64,000 bases of DNA from Oopsacas minuta (lineage: Eukaryota > Porifera > Hexactinellida > Lyssacinosida > Leucopsacidae), in NCBI GenBank assembly GCA_024704765.1, contig JAKMXF010000111.1, positions 760,619 to 824,618 on the forward strand. Direction: 5' to 3'. Within the stretch, counting starts at the first letter, position 1. Every line of letters begins with the position of its first letter. A program made the translations under genes and the position numbers. The notes under the pieces are model-generated. The model made no database searches. It was not told the origin of the DNA and saw nothing but the letters and a program-made list of their open reading frames with translations. This document shows, piece by piece, positions 1-10,762 of this stretch.

Positions 1-2725
1 TAGGTCTGAAACCTATTATCTGAAAAGCTTGATTGAATTTCTGTAAAGCTTCTTCATACCGTCCTTCTTTGCATAAGATGCAGCCTATAATTATGACATA
101 AAGTATCTGGTATTACTTATATATTCATTTATGAAAAAATTACACTATTTATACGCATAAATGCACTTAACACATAAGGGAAAATTTCGTTTGATAAAAG
201 AATTATTCAGGAATACAACTATAATAAATTCAAAGATCAGCTGTAGAGCTAAATCAATCAATTAAAAGTCAAATTAAATTACAAGAAACAAACAAATTAC
301 AGTTCTTAATTCAGAGAGTACAAATACTATTCTATTTCTCCTCAATTAGTTCTGCTGTAGGAGGGACATCTGATTCTCTTGGACTGTTGTCAGCAGAATA
401 GTTACGCTCTTGTTTCTTGATACAGTGAGTGGGTATAGGTAGCCTACTGTTAGATGATGAAGATGGGATAGGGAAACTATTTTTAGGCTTGTACTCCTGT
501 AAGCTAGGTTTTATGACAGTATTTGTCCTATAGAAGGGCTTATTGCTCTCAGATGTAGAGTTATTATTTGTAGATGGATTGTTTTTGCTAACTACCTTGC
601 TACTAACCTTATTACAACCAATACTGGGCTTGTTTGCTGCTCGAGTCTCACTGTCCGCAGATTTGCCTTTCTTCACTGTAGTTCTTTTCGTCACGGTCCT
701 TGAAGATTTTTGTATATCCATACTCGCTCCACGAATAGTCACATCTTCCCTCTGCTTACGAGGTGCCCTGTTGGTATGACGTATAAGAGAAGTAGGAGGT
801 TTTGTAGTAGGCTTATCATCAAGACTAATAAACATAAATCCTTCATCATTAGATCTAGAATTAAGGGCTGATTGCTGTCGTAATCTGTGAATAGCATCTG
901 TCTGCTTCTGTAATATATAAGGCAGCGATTTCCATCCTTCTGGATCATCTCTCTGAATTATTTGTACCATTCTACAGCAATAGTTTGTGCACTTATCATC
1001 AAGTACACTTAATCTACGTAGCACTGTTTCTTCATTCCACTGCACATCAGTTCCATGCTGGAGAATGGAATAGTTCGCTGAATAAATCTCACATATATTT
1101 TGTATGTTTAGATTAGCTCCAACGTATTTCAGTAGAGTACCCAGATTATCATAGAGCCATACAATCTTAGATACTTTTATGTCAGTTCTAATTAGACTCG
1201 TTATAAATTCTTTAAAGTTATTCAGTACATTTTCATTGAGCTCTTTTTGTAATTTATTCGCGAGAATGTATGCTTCAGATTTTGTGTTGGAACATACTGC
1301 AGCTTTTACCTTTTCTATTTCTTGCATATAAACTAAAGTTTTGCCATCTAACTTGTTTACCATCTTAACTACAATCTGGTATATCTCTTCCTTCGAGCGA
1401 GGAGATAGTCTAGTGTACTCAGACTTACTCCAAGCTTCTGAAAAATATCTTGCAAGCCAATCAACACATTTTGATTTTAGAGGTAGAAGTATACATTCAA
1501 AATCTCTTAGAACTGACATAACTTTTATTAGTTTATCTCGCGTTGGTTTGGTAAATCCTTCTATTACTTGGGTCTCATAATATTGGCCTGATTTATCTTT
1601 AAGCTGTTCTATATTGAAAAAGTCTGAAGCTTGAACGACTCGACTTATCTTCAACTTAGAATCAATCTCACAACATTCTGGGTTATTTAAGAATTTGAGT
1701 AAGAATAATAATACTTCGATATTCAACCAGTTAAAGGAAACTTTTCTTTCAATATTCTCCTTCCATAATGTAGAATGTTGAGACGATAATAGTAATCGAA
1801 AGAATTGACTGTTTTCTATGAGCATATTCTTTTCTACTCTACACGAACCATTATCTACTGCTATGATAATCTCATCTTCTCTCAGAACATTATTGAGAGA
1901 AAAAGCATTTTCTGTTGCAACTAAACTCATCGTGAATAATTCTAATCTCATTTAAAGGTATTTATATAAATCAAAGTGTGTAGAACTACCATCATAATCT
2001 ACAGTCAGTAAAATCAACAGCCACGTAGCATTATGTAGGGTATATCTGCACTGAAAGTGTATTTATAAATCGTATCGTGACGCTATACAATAGTAGAATG
2101 CATGAACTCACGTTACTCAGCAAAATCTACAGGAAATATTGCTGTTTAGGAAATGGGTAATATACTTACCTAAAGTATTGAGTGTATTGGGACTATCCTC
2201 AGCACATTGTTCAGCTAATGACATAGCATTCTGTAGATCTTCTTGTGCATAATGTATAGCTACTTTAAGCTGTAACACTCTATCCAGATAAGCTGGAGTT
2301 TCTATCTGATAGCAAGCCTTTATAGCCTCCTCGTAGTCACAGGCTTTGTATAGAGACTGAGCGTAGTAGAATCTGTAATCCTCTGAATCAGGGACTAGCT
2401 ATAATTGCATATTAATAATACTATACATAGAATGCCGGTTATAAGAACATGTATTTTGATACTCTTATAACCGACATCCATTGTATAGTGTTTACAGATA
2501 ATTAGTGATTACCGCTACAAGATCTTTGTATATAGCAGCTGCAGATTGGAAGTCTTGCAATTGATAATACGAATAAGCTAGCAGGGACATTGCTGCTCTA
2601 GAGTTAGGTGTCTGTAACAGCTGATCTGATAGAATATTCACAACATCTTCAAATCTCTTATCTTTAATCAGTTTATAAATTGTCTGAGTGAATTGTCCCT
2701 CTGGTACCTTTCTAACTCCTGCCAT
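1..2725 (-). CDS. TTC30: IFT70 / TTC30 intraflagellar transport TPR protein (5' part)
   Basis: Subunit of the IFT-B complex that carries cargo in cilia. Three exons are visible: 2513-2725 (start MAGVRKVPEGQF), 2170-2398 and 1-84; the 3' part lies outside the window. The joined peptide reads TPR-like helices in order, including KDLVALVPDSEDYRFYYAQS and NTLGCILCKEGRYEEAL, which match the N-terminal TPRs of TTC30 (family pattern NLGCLLYKEGQYEAA). Donors are GCG|GTAATC and TAG|GTAAGT; acceptors are TATAG and TTATAG; the reading frame is kept across both junctions. The 2.1-kb second intron (85-2169) contains a complete single-exon gene on the same strand, which is unusual here because other introns are short. 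Confidence in family is high; the total length cannot be judged. Confidence 0.88.
332..1951 (-). CDS. BTBD8: BTBD8-like BTB/BACK-domain protein, nested in TTC30 intron
   Basis: Single uninterrupted frame of 539 residues. An N-terminal BTB/POZ fold (about residues 25-120; VEKNMLIENSQFFRLLL, a short LLKFLNN helix) is followed by a helical BACK-like region with CVDWLARYFSEAWSKSEY, resembling the MKWIVKHFARFWSERSF segment known in BTBD8. The C-terminal 160 residues are disordered, Ser/Lys/Asn-rich and basic, as in BTBD8 and its neuronal long form (AP2/clathrin-linked traffic). The start ATG at 1951 is followed by a second in-frame ATG at 1930 that could be the real start. The gene sits on the same strand as TTC30, entirely inside one intron; no splice site consistent with joining to TTC30 exons was found. 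Another BTB/BACK family cannot be excluded. Confidence 0.7.
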   Translation of the reverse strand: MRLELFTMSLVATENAFSLNNVLREDEIIIAVDNGSCRVEKNMLIENSQFFRLLLSSQHSTLWKENIERKVSFNWLNIEVLLFLLKFLNNPECCEIDSKLKISRVVQASDFFNIEQLKDKSGQYYETQVIEGFTKPTRDKLIKVMSVLRDFECILLPLKSKCVDWLARYFSEAWSKSEYTRLSPRSKEEIYQIVVKMVNKLDGKTLVYMQEIEKVKAAVCSNTKSEAYILANKLQKELNENVLNNFKEFITSLIRTDIKVSKIVWLYDNLGTLLKYVGANLNIQNICEIYSANYSILQHGTDVQWNEETVLRRLSVLDDKCTNYCCRMVQIIQRDDPEGWKSLPYILQKQTDAIHRLRQQSALNSRSNDEGFMFISLDDKPTTKPPTSLIRHTNRAPRKQREDVTIRGASMDIQKSSRTVTKRTTVKKGKSADSETRAANKPSIGCNKVSSKVVSKNNPSTNNNSTSESNKPFYRTNTVIKPSLQEYKPKNSFPIPSSSSNSRLPIPTHCIKKQERNYSADNSPRESDVPPTAELIEEK

Positions 2726-2751
2726 TCTACTTGCAATTAATAATTAGTTAT

Positions 2752-2802
2752 TTTGAGTATTTCGGTATATTTGTATTCAATGTAACGGGAGTTGACTGTA
2801 GG
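2752..2802. mobile_element. Possible solo end of a pogo-like MITE
   Basis: The 3' portion (GTAACGGGAGTTGACTGTA) matches the terminal motif of the full elements at 11254-11432, 27818-27970 and 36861-37023 (right ends AACxGGAGTTxACTGT). No matching left end is seen nearby, so this is a decayed or truncated copy. It lies just upstream of the TTC30 start codon, in the probable 5' leader or promoter. Confidence 0.4.
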
Positions 2803-2928
2803 TAATAAGCAAATAATGTTTCTTATTTTGTATTTTGTATTTATATTTATTGTTGGAAATAACAGTACTCGAGGCGAAAGACTTAAACTATATCGTTGAG
2901 ATAAAAATGCACAGCACGGTAGGGTATG

Positions 2929-5493
2929 TTAATAGACTTGTGGATTCTGTATATGAGTAGATAACGGTATGTCTGTATCATTATTATACTGAGAGGAGGT
3001 TCTTATCTTGTTGTACTTATGTTGTAGAGAATCAAACAGCTTCTGTACTTCTCTCTTTTCTCTATCTCCTCCAGTCTTTATTGCTTCATCAAGACTGAGA
3101 CAAACTCCAACCTGAATTTATTATAATTAAATCTATATACAGTGTACCCTCACAAACGGGGCCTGTAGAATCGGGGACTTCTGGAAACGGAATGAAAAAC
3201 ACAATATAGTGGATTCCTATTCTAATATAAATGAACCTCCACAAGCGGGGAAACAGGGTAGCATTTTCGGCGTCCCTGGTACCCCGTTAATTGAGGTTAC
3301 ACTATACTAACCTCTTGCTCTGTAGTATTATCAGCGTATGTAATAGATTTAGGAGATATGCTTGTTCCCTTCTTATTCATACAATTCTTCCTCTTAATAC
3401 ATTGCTTGTATCTTGCATCTAATGTATTCTGCTCACCACTTAGATCATATGAGAGAGCAGGTAGAGATAGAGGATGTTGTAGGAGATGAGCAAGTTGTCG
3501 TGTGTTAGAATTTATATTCTTATAACATTTGTCATTTGTCAGATATATATCATCTTCATTCTTTTCAAATATTTCTCTTAGTTCATCCATACACTCAGAG
3601 GGAAGAAGATCATAAAACTTGATCTTTTCGGTTAAATCAGTCTCAATAGTCTTACTCAACTCTTGATCTGTATCTACGTCATCTTTAGGGTCTCTCTCTG
3701 ATTGGGTCATGAAGAATGTTTCACGAGAAGGATCCAAGAACTGATGCTCTGGTATCAAACTCTGACTATCTGTATCCATGGTAGTCCTCCTGTGCTTGTA
3801 ATGAGGTGAGTCAGTAGACATTAACTCATTCATCTTGCCAGTGACTACTGTATACGGCCTTCTTCCTCTATGGGGCAAAGATGGGAACAATGACCTACCA
3901 CTCCCTTGAGGGGAGGTACCAGGATATGTCCTAGCCTGAGATACAGAAGTAACAGAAGATGATTGAGTATACACATCGTCTATCTGACTACTGATATTAG
4001 TAACGTCTCTATTCAGGGTAAGAGCTAGTGGCTTCTTAGCAGAGAGAGGAGGGAGAGTATCATTTATCTTGATTGGAGCAGATATAGCTGATATAACGCT
4101 AAGTTTATTAGCTCTCTTCTTAGCCTTCTCTCCGACTCCAGGGTCATCTATCAGTGTAACATTCTTTCCTTTATCTACTAACTCTGTGTGTAGGATTGGT
4201 GGAATACCTTTCTGTTGAGTAGTGATAGGGTTACCTTGTAATTTTATATACTTTAGAGATCTCCACTTAGAACAAGCTACTACATCCTCTGGGTAATATA
4301 GCAGGTTAGAACTCAGGTCTAATTCTACAAGGGATGGATATGGTCTGTTGCTATCAGGAGGCGGTCCCATATCTGATAGAGTAACAGCTGAATGGTGTCT
4401 AGGAGAGCCTCTACTGATAACTGAAATGTCAGAGAGAATCTTTGCTATATTATCTATGTTATCTCCTAATAGAAAACTAAAGTGATATAACGATTATGTT
4501 AAATCAGTAAGACTAATTACCTTTAGAATTGGCAGATAATTCTCTCTTATTTTCTATAGAATTTGTAGGGTTAACCAGTCTCTCCTGATCCTTACTCTCT
4601 AGTAAAGTATCCTCTACACCAATACCTTCTCCTAGACGTTCTATAACCTCCTTGGGTAGGAAGTGTAGATGAGGGAGAGAGAATATCTTATTGTTAGAAA
4701 GATTCAAATATTCTAGTTTCTTCAGTCCGGCTAGAATCGCGAATATTCTCACATCTTGTAAGAGATTGTGATCTAGCCATAACTTCTTGAGAAGAGGGAA
4801 TCTATCTCTCTGGGAAATTATATTACCAAAGTTGTCTATACTAATCAGCTGTCTAGCCATTTCTTCAGGGAGATTACGAATATCATTTCCACTCAAATGC
4901 AATTCTCTGAGACTGACTAATAATCCGATATTAAGCAGAGACTTACTGTCTATATTGTTACCAGATAGATCTAATATCTAAACAAACAATCAAATAGTAA
5001 TTGAATAAGATATACTTGTATATATATATATATATATATATACCTGTAGTTTGTTGAGATTATCCTCATGTAAGGTGATTTTAGATATCTGATTAACAGA
5101 CAGGTCTAGACATCTGAGGGCTGTCAGCTGGAAGAAAGCTTCTAACGGCAGTGAGTTATCAGACGCATCAACTTCTGTCAAATTTGCAAATGCATTCAAG
5201 TTACAATCCTCCTCTTCTTTCCACTCACACAGTTCCATCCCTGCTACATGAGCTATACAGAGGTCAAGCGGACTGGATATACCGTGTAGGTCCAATAAAA
5301 GTCTCTGGGAAAATATTAGAGGAATAAAGCTGTCAGACATAGGAGTATTAATGTTCCTACGGGAGGGAGGAGAGAGGGATCTGGGAAAAGCGCTGAGTAT
5401 TGCATGACACCTTTCTCTCTCAGCTGTCTTGAATGCCGTCAGCCACTCCCCACCCCCGCTACTAGCTCCTCCTAGCTTCCTAGCAGGAAACAT
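2929..5493 (-). CDS. XRRA1: XRRA1-like leucine-rich-repeat protein
   Basis: Four exons: 5044-5493, 4521-4977, 3312-4465 and 2929-3111 (stop TAA 2929-2931). The ATG at 5493 gives MFPARKLGG, matching the FPARNL motif near the start of XRRA1; the upstream frame is open only from a non-ATG codon and was rejected. Leucine-rich repeats follow: DASDNSLPLEAFFQLTALR, then LDLSVNQISKI, LHLSGNDIRNLP, LWLDHNLLQD, LEYLNLSNNKIFSLP, and a further repeat near the start of exon 3 (LVELDLSSNLLYYPED, IKLQGNPITT). The C-terminal half is disordered with a conserved-looking QLAHLLQHPL segment, also present in XRRA1 (ALQQMLKHPLL). XRRA1 is linked to X-ray sensitivity in vertebrates; the molecular role is poorly known. 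A MITE sits in the last intron. Confidence 0.82.
3138..3306. mobile_element. TIR element (MITE) in XRRA1 last intron
   Basis: About 169 bp with imperfect terminal inverted repeats: the left end starts TACAGTGTACCCTCACAAAC and the right end, reversed, starts TATAGTGTAACCTCAATTAA; both continue into CGGGG. Ends are flanked by or begin with TA, as expected for Tc1/mariner-class insertion. There is no coding capacity. It fills almost all of intron 3112-3311, placing the right end only a few bases from the donor at 3311. Confidence 0.7.
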
Positions 5494-5634
5494 GCTACAC
5501 ACATTAATGTAGATAAATATAAAAGATCGATTCAATATATAAGGATTAACAGATAAACGAACAACCATTGGTATTATTAATAAGCAGCAAGTACCAGTAG
5601 CTAATAACAAGTAGATAGGAGTATGGATACAAGT

Positions 5635-8600
5635 TTATTCTATTGTCTCATGAGGCCGGAGGTAAGGGGTAGGGTCATCTATCTTTGTGACGTGTCTAGG
5701 AGACAATGCTAAGCTACACATAAGGCACATAGCACCCTCTTCATTAGTGTATTGAGATAATTCACTGAATAGAGCAGGGAAATGACAATGAGGACATCTG
5801 GTCCAATCTTCAAGAATCATATGTCTTCCTGTCTGGAGACAATAGGGTACATTGTTCTTACATTGAGGACAATCTAGCTGATACTCTGGTAGAGATGTGT
5901 GGCAGAAAGGACAAGGGAGGAGTGGTTCATTGACTTGTTCGTCTTTCTCAGATCCCCTCCTTACAATATTTTCTATATTATTTTTCCATTTAGCATCGAT
6001 CAGCTGTCTATATTCCGGTCGCATCAGCATAGCAGCATAAGTAAACGCGCTCTGTTTGAGACCAGCACGTTGACACTCAATAACAGTAGAAGTTAAGATC
6101 TGTACAACATGTGCTGGGAATTTACTGATACTCCCTGCTACACGAATAAGGAGGCGGGCAGCTTTAGCATGATCTTTCCTCTTTACATGAAATCTGACTA
6201 GAATGTAAGAGTGTAGTAACATTAATCCATTGAACATCTCATTAGGAACACGTATATGTTTATCTCTGAGCTCTCTATACATCTTAAGTAGCATATCTCT
6301 AGCATTACGATAGTTACCAGCTGCTTGATCCTCTCGTGCGATTATTATTGCGGTTCTAGCCGCCTCTCGGTACTGCTTGAGAGCCATATACAGCTGAAAC
6401 AGATATCTAGCATCCTTAGGCTCACCGTCAGTCTCACCCATAAGGAACCCGATCAGCTGATGAGTTAATCCATCATTTTCAGCTTTCCCCACTGTCTCTA
6501 TAGCTAATGCTATAGTATCTTTATCAGCTAGTCCAGTAGGAGCCATGAGAAAATGCTGTAAGGCTTTTGAATGGTCACCACAACGTAAATAGAATACACC
6601 AGCTAAATAATGCTCCCTACTATCATCGAAATATCTAGCTATCCTCAGATTGTCCTCTAGACTAGCTCTGTCTCCGATAATCTCTGCAAACCTTTTCATT
6701 TCGTTCTGTTGTAGTGCCATCTGAAATGCTTCATCCACACATTTGCTTAGAACTAAGAACTCTACTGCTTCAGCGAATTGACCTCTTCTCTGATAGTGTC
6801 TAGCTACTAACTTAGCTCCCTCATGAGATTCAGATTCCTGAGCTACTCTCACTGCTTCCTCCACTGTTCCTAGATTCTCCAGATTAATTCGGATTATACT
6901 CTCGTAGTCTCCAGCTTGTTCATAAGCTCTTATTGACTCTGCATAACTACCATCTACCTCCTTGGCCTTTGCATACTGAGCGTGTATCTTTGGTGACGTC
7001 ACCTGAGTGAGCAGGTTGCCTACTTTGTTCCATTGCTTCAGACGAGCGTATACAGAAGCAGCTCTCTCGAATTCTCTCGCCTCTTCGTACAGTTGTCCTG
7101 CTTGTCCGTATAACTTTAGATTTTCTAACAGCTGAGCACATTCCTGTTTAACCAGCTGAGACGGATGTTGTCTAGCTAGATTCTCACCTCGTGATATCTC
7201 TCCTACTCTTACAGAGTTCCTAGCCATACCTGCTTGACAGAGCAGATCATTTTCTCTATCCTCATCACGACCTGTCACACCTCTGTCATAGTTCTCTAAC
7301 GCTCCACTATAGTCTCCCTGGAACTCTAGCTGCTGAGCGTACTCGCGACTTATAGCAGGTATCTGTTCGGGAGATAGAGCTCTAGCCAGCTGTAATGCCT
7401 GATCCCAATGGAGCAGGTCTCTACGCATACTGAGGGCGGCTTGTGGTTGAGAGGATCGTAACATAACATCTTGTGCTGAATCAAATTCTCCTCTCAAAGC
7501 CAACAGGTGACCAGCTAACAGATTCTTATCTTCAACAGAGATAAGAGATTCTAATGAAAGTACCATCCCTCCCTCTCCCTCTTCTCTATAAGCCCGCTGA
7601 GCTAATTCTACCTCCAACAGGTAGATGGAACGCTCTGCTATCTGTCTCCATCCATTCTTATTGTTAAGTGAGTGAGCTAGACTCCAGGACTCCCTGAACC
7701 TATTCAGACGTAGTGCTTGTTCCAATGACTCCTCCAAGAACTGTTCCTCTACGAAATGGTTAAGATTATCTCCCATCGTATCTTCCGGCTGTTTGTGTGA
7801 CATCATCTGGAAACTGACTATCTTCCCATGAGCATTTAAGCACCAAATCTCTCCCCCGTACAGCAGCAGAGGTTTGTATCCCTCACCCAAACTAGTCTCA
7901 CCCAGATACTCACACTGAGCTCCGTATATACTCTCTCTAAGATACATATAGCCTCTCACTTGATTCTGCTCTTGTGTAGCAAACACTCCTCTATCCAGAG
8001 GAGACTGATCCCAGAGTACTCCCTTTGTTCCTGCACCCAAGTTAGGTATTTCTACGAGGGAATCATCCAGTGGACTATACACATACCCGTCCCCCTTATC
8101 ATCTGTGAGTGTGAGACGTGTACCGCTAGGGTCAGGTGCTAATAACCGCACTCCTACCTCGTGTTTATACTCTGATACTAACTGCCACTCCTCTAGATAG
8201 AAGTAGTGAATACCTCCTTGATCTGTTCCGTATATTAGAAAGTCCTGTGTTAACTCACAACAAACAATAGCCCCCTTTCCAGCAGGTCCCGGGAATATTC
8301 GTGACTCTCTGCTCTCCTCGGCCTCTACACACTCATCAACTAGATGTAGCAGTATTTTATCCTCAAATAATACTGCTGCATAATCTCCACATACTTTAAC
8401 ACAATGCACATTCCCTAAATACTCTCTGTCACTAATCTCCTCCCATCTATCTTCATGTAACTCAAAGAACCAAACTCTGTTATTCATTCCTACAGCCATG
8501 ACGTCAGCCCCTACCCCCAAGAACTGAGGCTCTACTGGTACCCTGATACGTAGCATAGTACCATCTTGCTGTGATGGATCGAATGTAGTCACCTCAGTGA

Positions 8601-9717
8601 GAGAGGTCAGATAAGCTACACGTGTCTGGCAGGCTGCACCTAGCACTGTAAGAGAGGCTAAATAAGTGAACACAGTTCCATCAGCAGTAGATACACTTAA
8701 CAACTGTCCATCATCTGTCCAGGTCATCTTCTCTAATCTACCCATCTCTTCATCTACTGGGAGAATAACAAGGGCTTCTTTAGGGTCTGATAAGTCTACA
8801 AGGGTGATCTGTTGAGGAGAAGACCCCACACTAGCAACTTTGCTAGCTCCTGACACTACAAATCCATCTAGAGAGTTCTTATGTGGACGACTTTGTGATA
8901 ATTCGTGTCCTATCTCAGTGGGGTGTGTCGATACCACTACAGTAAATCCGTTAGAGAATGCTATACACAAATACCCATCTCCATACCAGGCATAGTCTAC
9001 GATATCCCCGTATGCATTCTGGAATGCTAGTTCTACTTGGACCTGTCCTGGAGGGTCACCAGAGGAAGGGGTGCTCCCTTCTGTGTCCCATAAGAATAGT
9101 GTCCTACGCCCCAACACAGCACTCACGCTAGTCTCAAACAAAGCTTTATTAGCATCTCTCTTCATGTTAGATAGACGTATGTTATTTGGTTCTAATCTAA
9201 CACTAATCTTTTTCAACTCATCACCATCTACTGAATTCAACGATATAGTCTTATCATCAGAGCCTAGCACTATCTGATTCTGAGAGTTCCAAGCACCACA
9301 TGTAATTCTCTTGCTATGTTTTCCTATAACAGGCACCTTCTTAGAGCTCTGATGGTTATACACGATAAGACTACCTTTAGAAGTACCTACAGCTAAGTGA
9401 GAGCTCACTTTAGACCAAGAGCACCAAGTCAACTGATCTTTCAGGTTAGCATCTACCTGCAGAAGTTTCTGTAAGTGAGCTTCCCATAGATATATAACTG
9501 TATTTCTATCATGTAACACTGCTAGCACGTCTCCATCCTTTTGCCAGTCCATGTAACCAAATACCCCAGGGAGAGAAATCTCTCTCCTCATATCCCCGTG
9601 TCTGGCGTATAACTGAACTCTATGGGAAGTAGCAACTGCTAAGAAGTTCCCATGCCTCTTCTGCCATTGAATACGGACAGGTCCGTTGGAACCGTCAATA
9701 GTAAATACACGCTTCAT
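5635..9717 (-). CDS. WDR19: IFT144 / WDR19, IFT-A core subunit (single exon)
   Basis: 1,360 residues in one uninterrupted frame. IFT144 is a core subunit of the IFT-A complex, needed for retrograde transport and membrane-protein entry into cilia. N-terminal WD40 propellers occupy about residues 1-600 (IRIQWQ-like start, GDVLAVLHDRN, SHLAVGTSKGSLIVYNHQ, GKHSKRITCGAWN). A TPR/alpha-solenoid follows (QYAKAKEVDGSYAESIRAYE, LYMALKQYREAARTAIIIA), then a C-terminal pair of zinc-binding CxxC motifs (CPFCHTSLPEYQLDCPQC and CPHC/CMMC-like). Length and order match the vertebrate protein (about 1,340). The ATG at 9717 (MKRVFTI) was chosen over an upstream TTG because family members begin MKRIF. Lack of any intron in a 4.1-kb reading frame is notable, although RyR exon 3 here is even longer. 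Confidence 0.96.
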   Translation of the reverse strand: MKRVFTIDGSNGPVRIQWQKRHGNFLAVATSHRVQLYARHGDMRREISLPGVFGYMDWQKDGDVLAVLHDRNTVIYLWEAHLQKLLQVDANLKDQLTWCSWSKVSSHLAVGTSKGSLIVYNHQSSKKVPVIGKHSKRITCGAWNSQNQIVLGSDDKTISLNSVDGDELKKISVRLEPNNIRLSNMKRDANKALFETSVSAVLGRRTLFLWDTEGSTPSSGDPPGQVQVELAFQNAYGDIVDYAWYGDGYLCIAFSNGFTVVVSTHPTEIGHELSQSRPHKNSLDGFVVSGASKVASVGSSPQQITLVDLSDPKEALVILPVDEEMGRLEKMTWTDDGQLLSVSTADGTVFTYLASLTVLGAACQTRVAYLTSLTEVTTFDPSQQDGTMLRIRVPVEPQFLGVGADVMAVGMNNRVWFFELHEDRWEEISDREYLGNVHCVKVCGDYAAVLFEDKILLHLVDECVEAEESRESRIFPGPAGKGAIVCCELTQDFLIYGTDQGGIHYFYLEEWQLVSEYKHEVGVRLLAPDPSGTRLTLTDDKGDGYVYSPLDDSLVEIPNLGAGTKGVLWDQSPLDRGVFATQEQNQVRGYMYLRESIYGAQCEYLGETSLGEGYKPLLLYGGEIWCLNAHGKIVSFQMMSHKQPEDTMGDNLNHFVEEQFLEESLEQALRLNRFRESWSLAHSLNNKNGWRQIAERSIYLLEVELAQRAYREEGEGGMVLSLESLISVEDKNLLAGHLLALRGEFDSAQDVMLRSSQPQAALSMRRDLLHWDQALQLARALSPEQIPAISREYAQQLEFQGDYSGALENYDRGVTGRDEDRENDLLCQAGMARNSVRVGEISRGENLARQHPSQLVKQECAQLLENLKLYGQAGQLYEEAREFERAASVYARLKQWNKVGNLLTQVTSPKIHAQYAKAKEVDGSYAESIRAYEQAGDYESIIRINLENLGTVEEAVRVAQESESHEGAKLVARHYQRRGQFAEAVEFLVLSKCVDEAFQMALQQNEMKRFAEIIGDRASLEDNLRIARYFDDSREHYLAGVFYLRCGDHSKALQHFLMAPTGLADKDTIALAIETVGKAENDGLTHQLIGFLMGETDGEPKDARYLFQLYMALKQYREAARTAIIIAREDQAAGNYRNARDMLLKMYRELRDKHIRVPNEMFNGLMLLHSYILVRFHVKRKDHAKAARLLIRVAGSISKFPAHVVQILTSTVIECQRAGLKQSAFTYAAMLMRPEYRQLIDAKWKNNIENIVRRGSEKDEQVNEPLLPCPFCHTSLPEYQLDCPQCKNNVPYCLQTGRHMILEDWTRCPHCHFPALFSELSQYTNEEGAMCLMCSLALSPRHVTKIDDPTPYLRPHETIE

Positions 9718-9890
9718 TCTAACAAGCAAAATTCGAAATATAAATAAAACAGGAATCTGAGTATTACATAACAATATGATGAGTCATATTAATATTACAA
9801 ATTACTAGTATTCGTATTGAAACAAGAAGCGAACTTATTTCATAATCAGTAAGTACAGATTAATGATAGATACGATTAAGTCTTGATATA

Positions 9891-10762
9891 CTATCCCACT
9901 ACTAAGTTATCTCCATCAATTTCATAGGGCGGTACCTCTAGATTCAGGGGGGCAGGTCCCTTCCTGATCCTCCCAGAGGCGTCATAATGAGACCCATGAC
10001 AGGGACAGAAGTATCCGTTAAAGTCCCCTGCGTGAGAAATCGGTACACACCCCAGATGTGTACACACACCTATGAGTACCAGCCATTTCGGCTCTGAGGC
10101 TCTTTCTGAGTCATGTTGTGGGTCTCTGAGATCCTCCATTGGTGTGCTCAGCATATCATCAACCTCTTCATCAGTCCTGTGTCGGACAAAAAGAGGTTTG
10201 CCTCTCCATTTTACGATGAGTCCCTTCCCCTCTGGAATACCAGACAAATCAACTTCAGCCTGAGCAAGAGCCTTCTCACTAGCAGCCATTGACATGGTAG
10301 AAAGGAGAGTATTAACGATAGTCTTACCCATACTCACAGCTACTATTCCGCCAGCTGCTACTATAAGATACGTGAATGCTTTACGAGATATCTCTCTATC
10401 CTCTTTGTCCTCTAGTGTCTTTTTAAGGGAAGATTTCCTTCGGTAGTAAGAGAAATCGGGGGTAGGGATATCTGTGTGAGCGAAGCGCTTCTGTATAAAG
10501 ATGTGATGTGACCTAGTTGACAGAGGGTAGGGGAGAGGAGGAGGGATAGCGAGACCACAAGAAGGGTTCACTTCCTCAGAAATACGATGCTGAGGAGTGT
10601 ACGCGATAGGAATGTGGGGTGATGTCAGACCGTATGCTTCTACAAAATAAATTTATATTATTTAATAACAGTAAGAAAATTATGAGCAATATAATCTATA
10701 AGTATATTACCTGCTATACGGATGTTGAATCTTTTAGGACGTAAGAGCCGAGTTGTTATCAT
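9891..10762 (-). CDS. UQCRFS1: Rieske iron-sulfur protein of mitochondrial complex III
   Basis: Transfers electrons from ubiquinol to cytochrome c1 in the bc1 complex of the inner mitochondrial membrane. Exon 1 is 10711-10762 (MITTRLLRPKRFNIRIA), exon 2 9891-10639; GCAG|GTAATA joins to TTTTGTAG with phase preserved. An arginine-rich presequence is followed by a linker (RKSSLKKTLEDKED), a single transmembrane helix (AFTYLIVAAGGIVAVSMG) and the C-terminal Rieske fold. The [2Fe-2S] ligands are visible as CTHLGC and CPCHGSHYD. About 265 residues, close to the usual size. The open frame upstream of exon 2 starts with GTG, which is an exon-internal valine rather than a start. Confidence 0.95.

Noticed and set aside
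332-2725. A single fused TTC30-BTBD8 gene
   Set aside because: TTC30 exons join to each other in perfect phase (NTLG/CILCKEGR) without the BTBD8-like frame, which has its own start and stop.
5018-5041. TA-dinucleotide tract in an XRRA1 intron
   Set aside because: Short simple repeat of no evident significance.
9718-9774. TTG-initiated N-terminal extension of IFT144
   Set aside because: Family members begin at the equivalent of MKRVF and nuclear eukaryotic genes rarely start at TTG; ATG 9717 preferred.
10572-10639. GTG as start of the Rieske protein
   Set aside because: The codon is an internal valine; the frame continues upstream through a splice acceptor to a proper ATG exon with a presequence.
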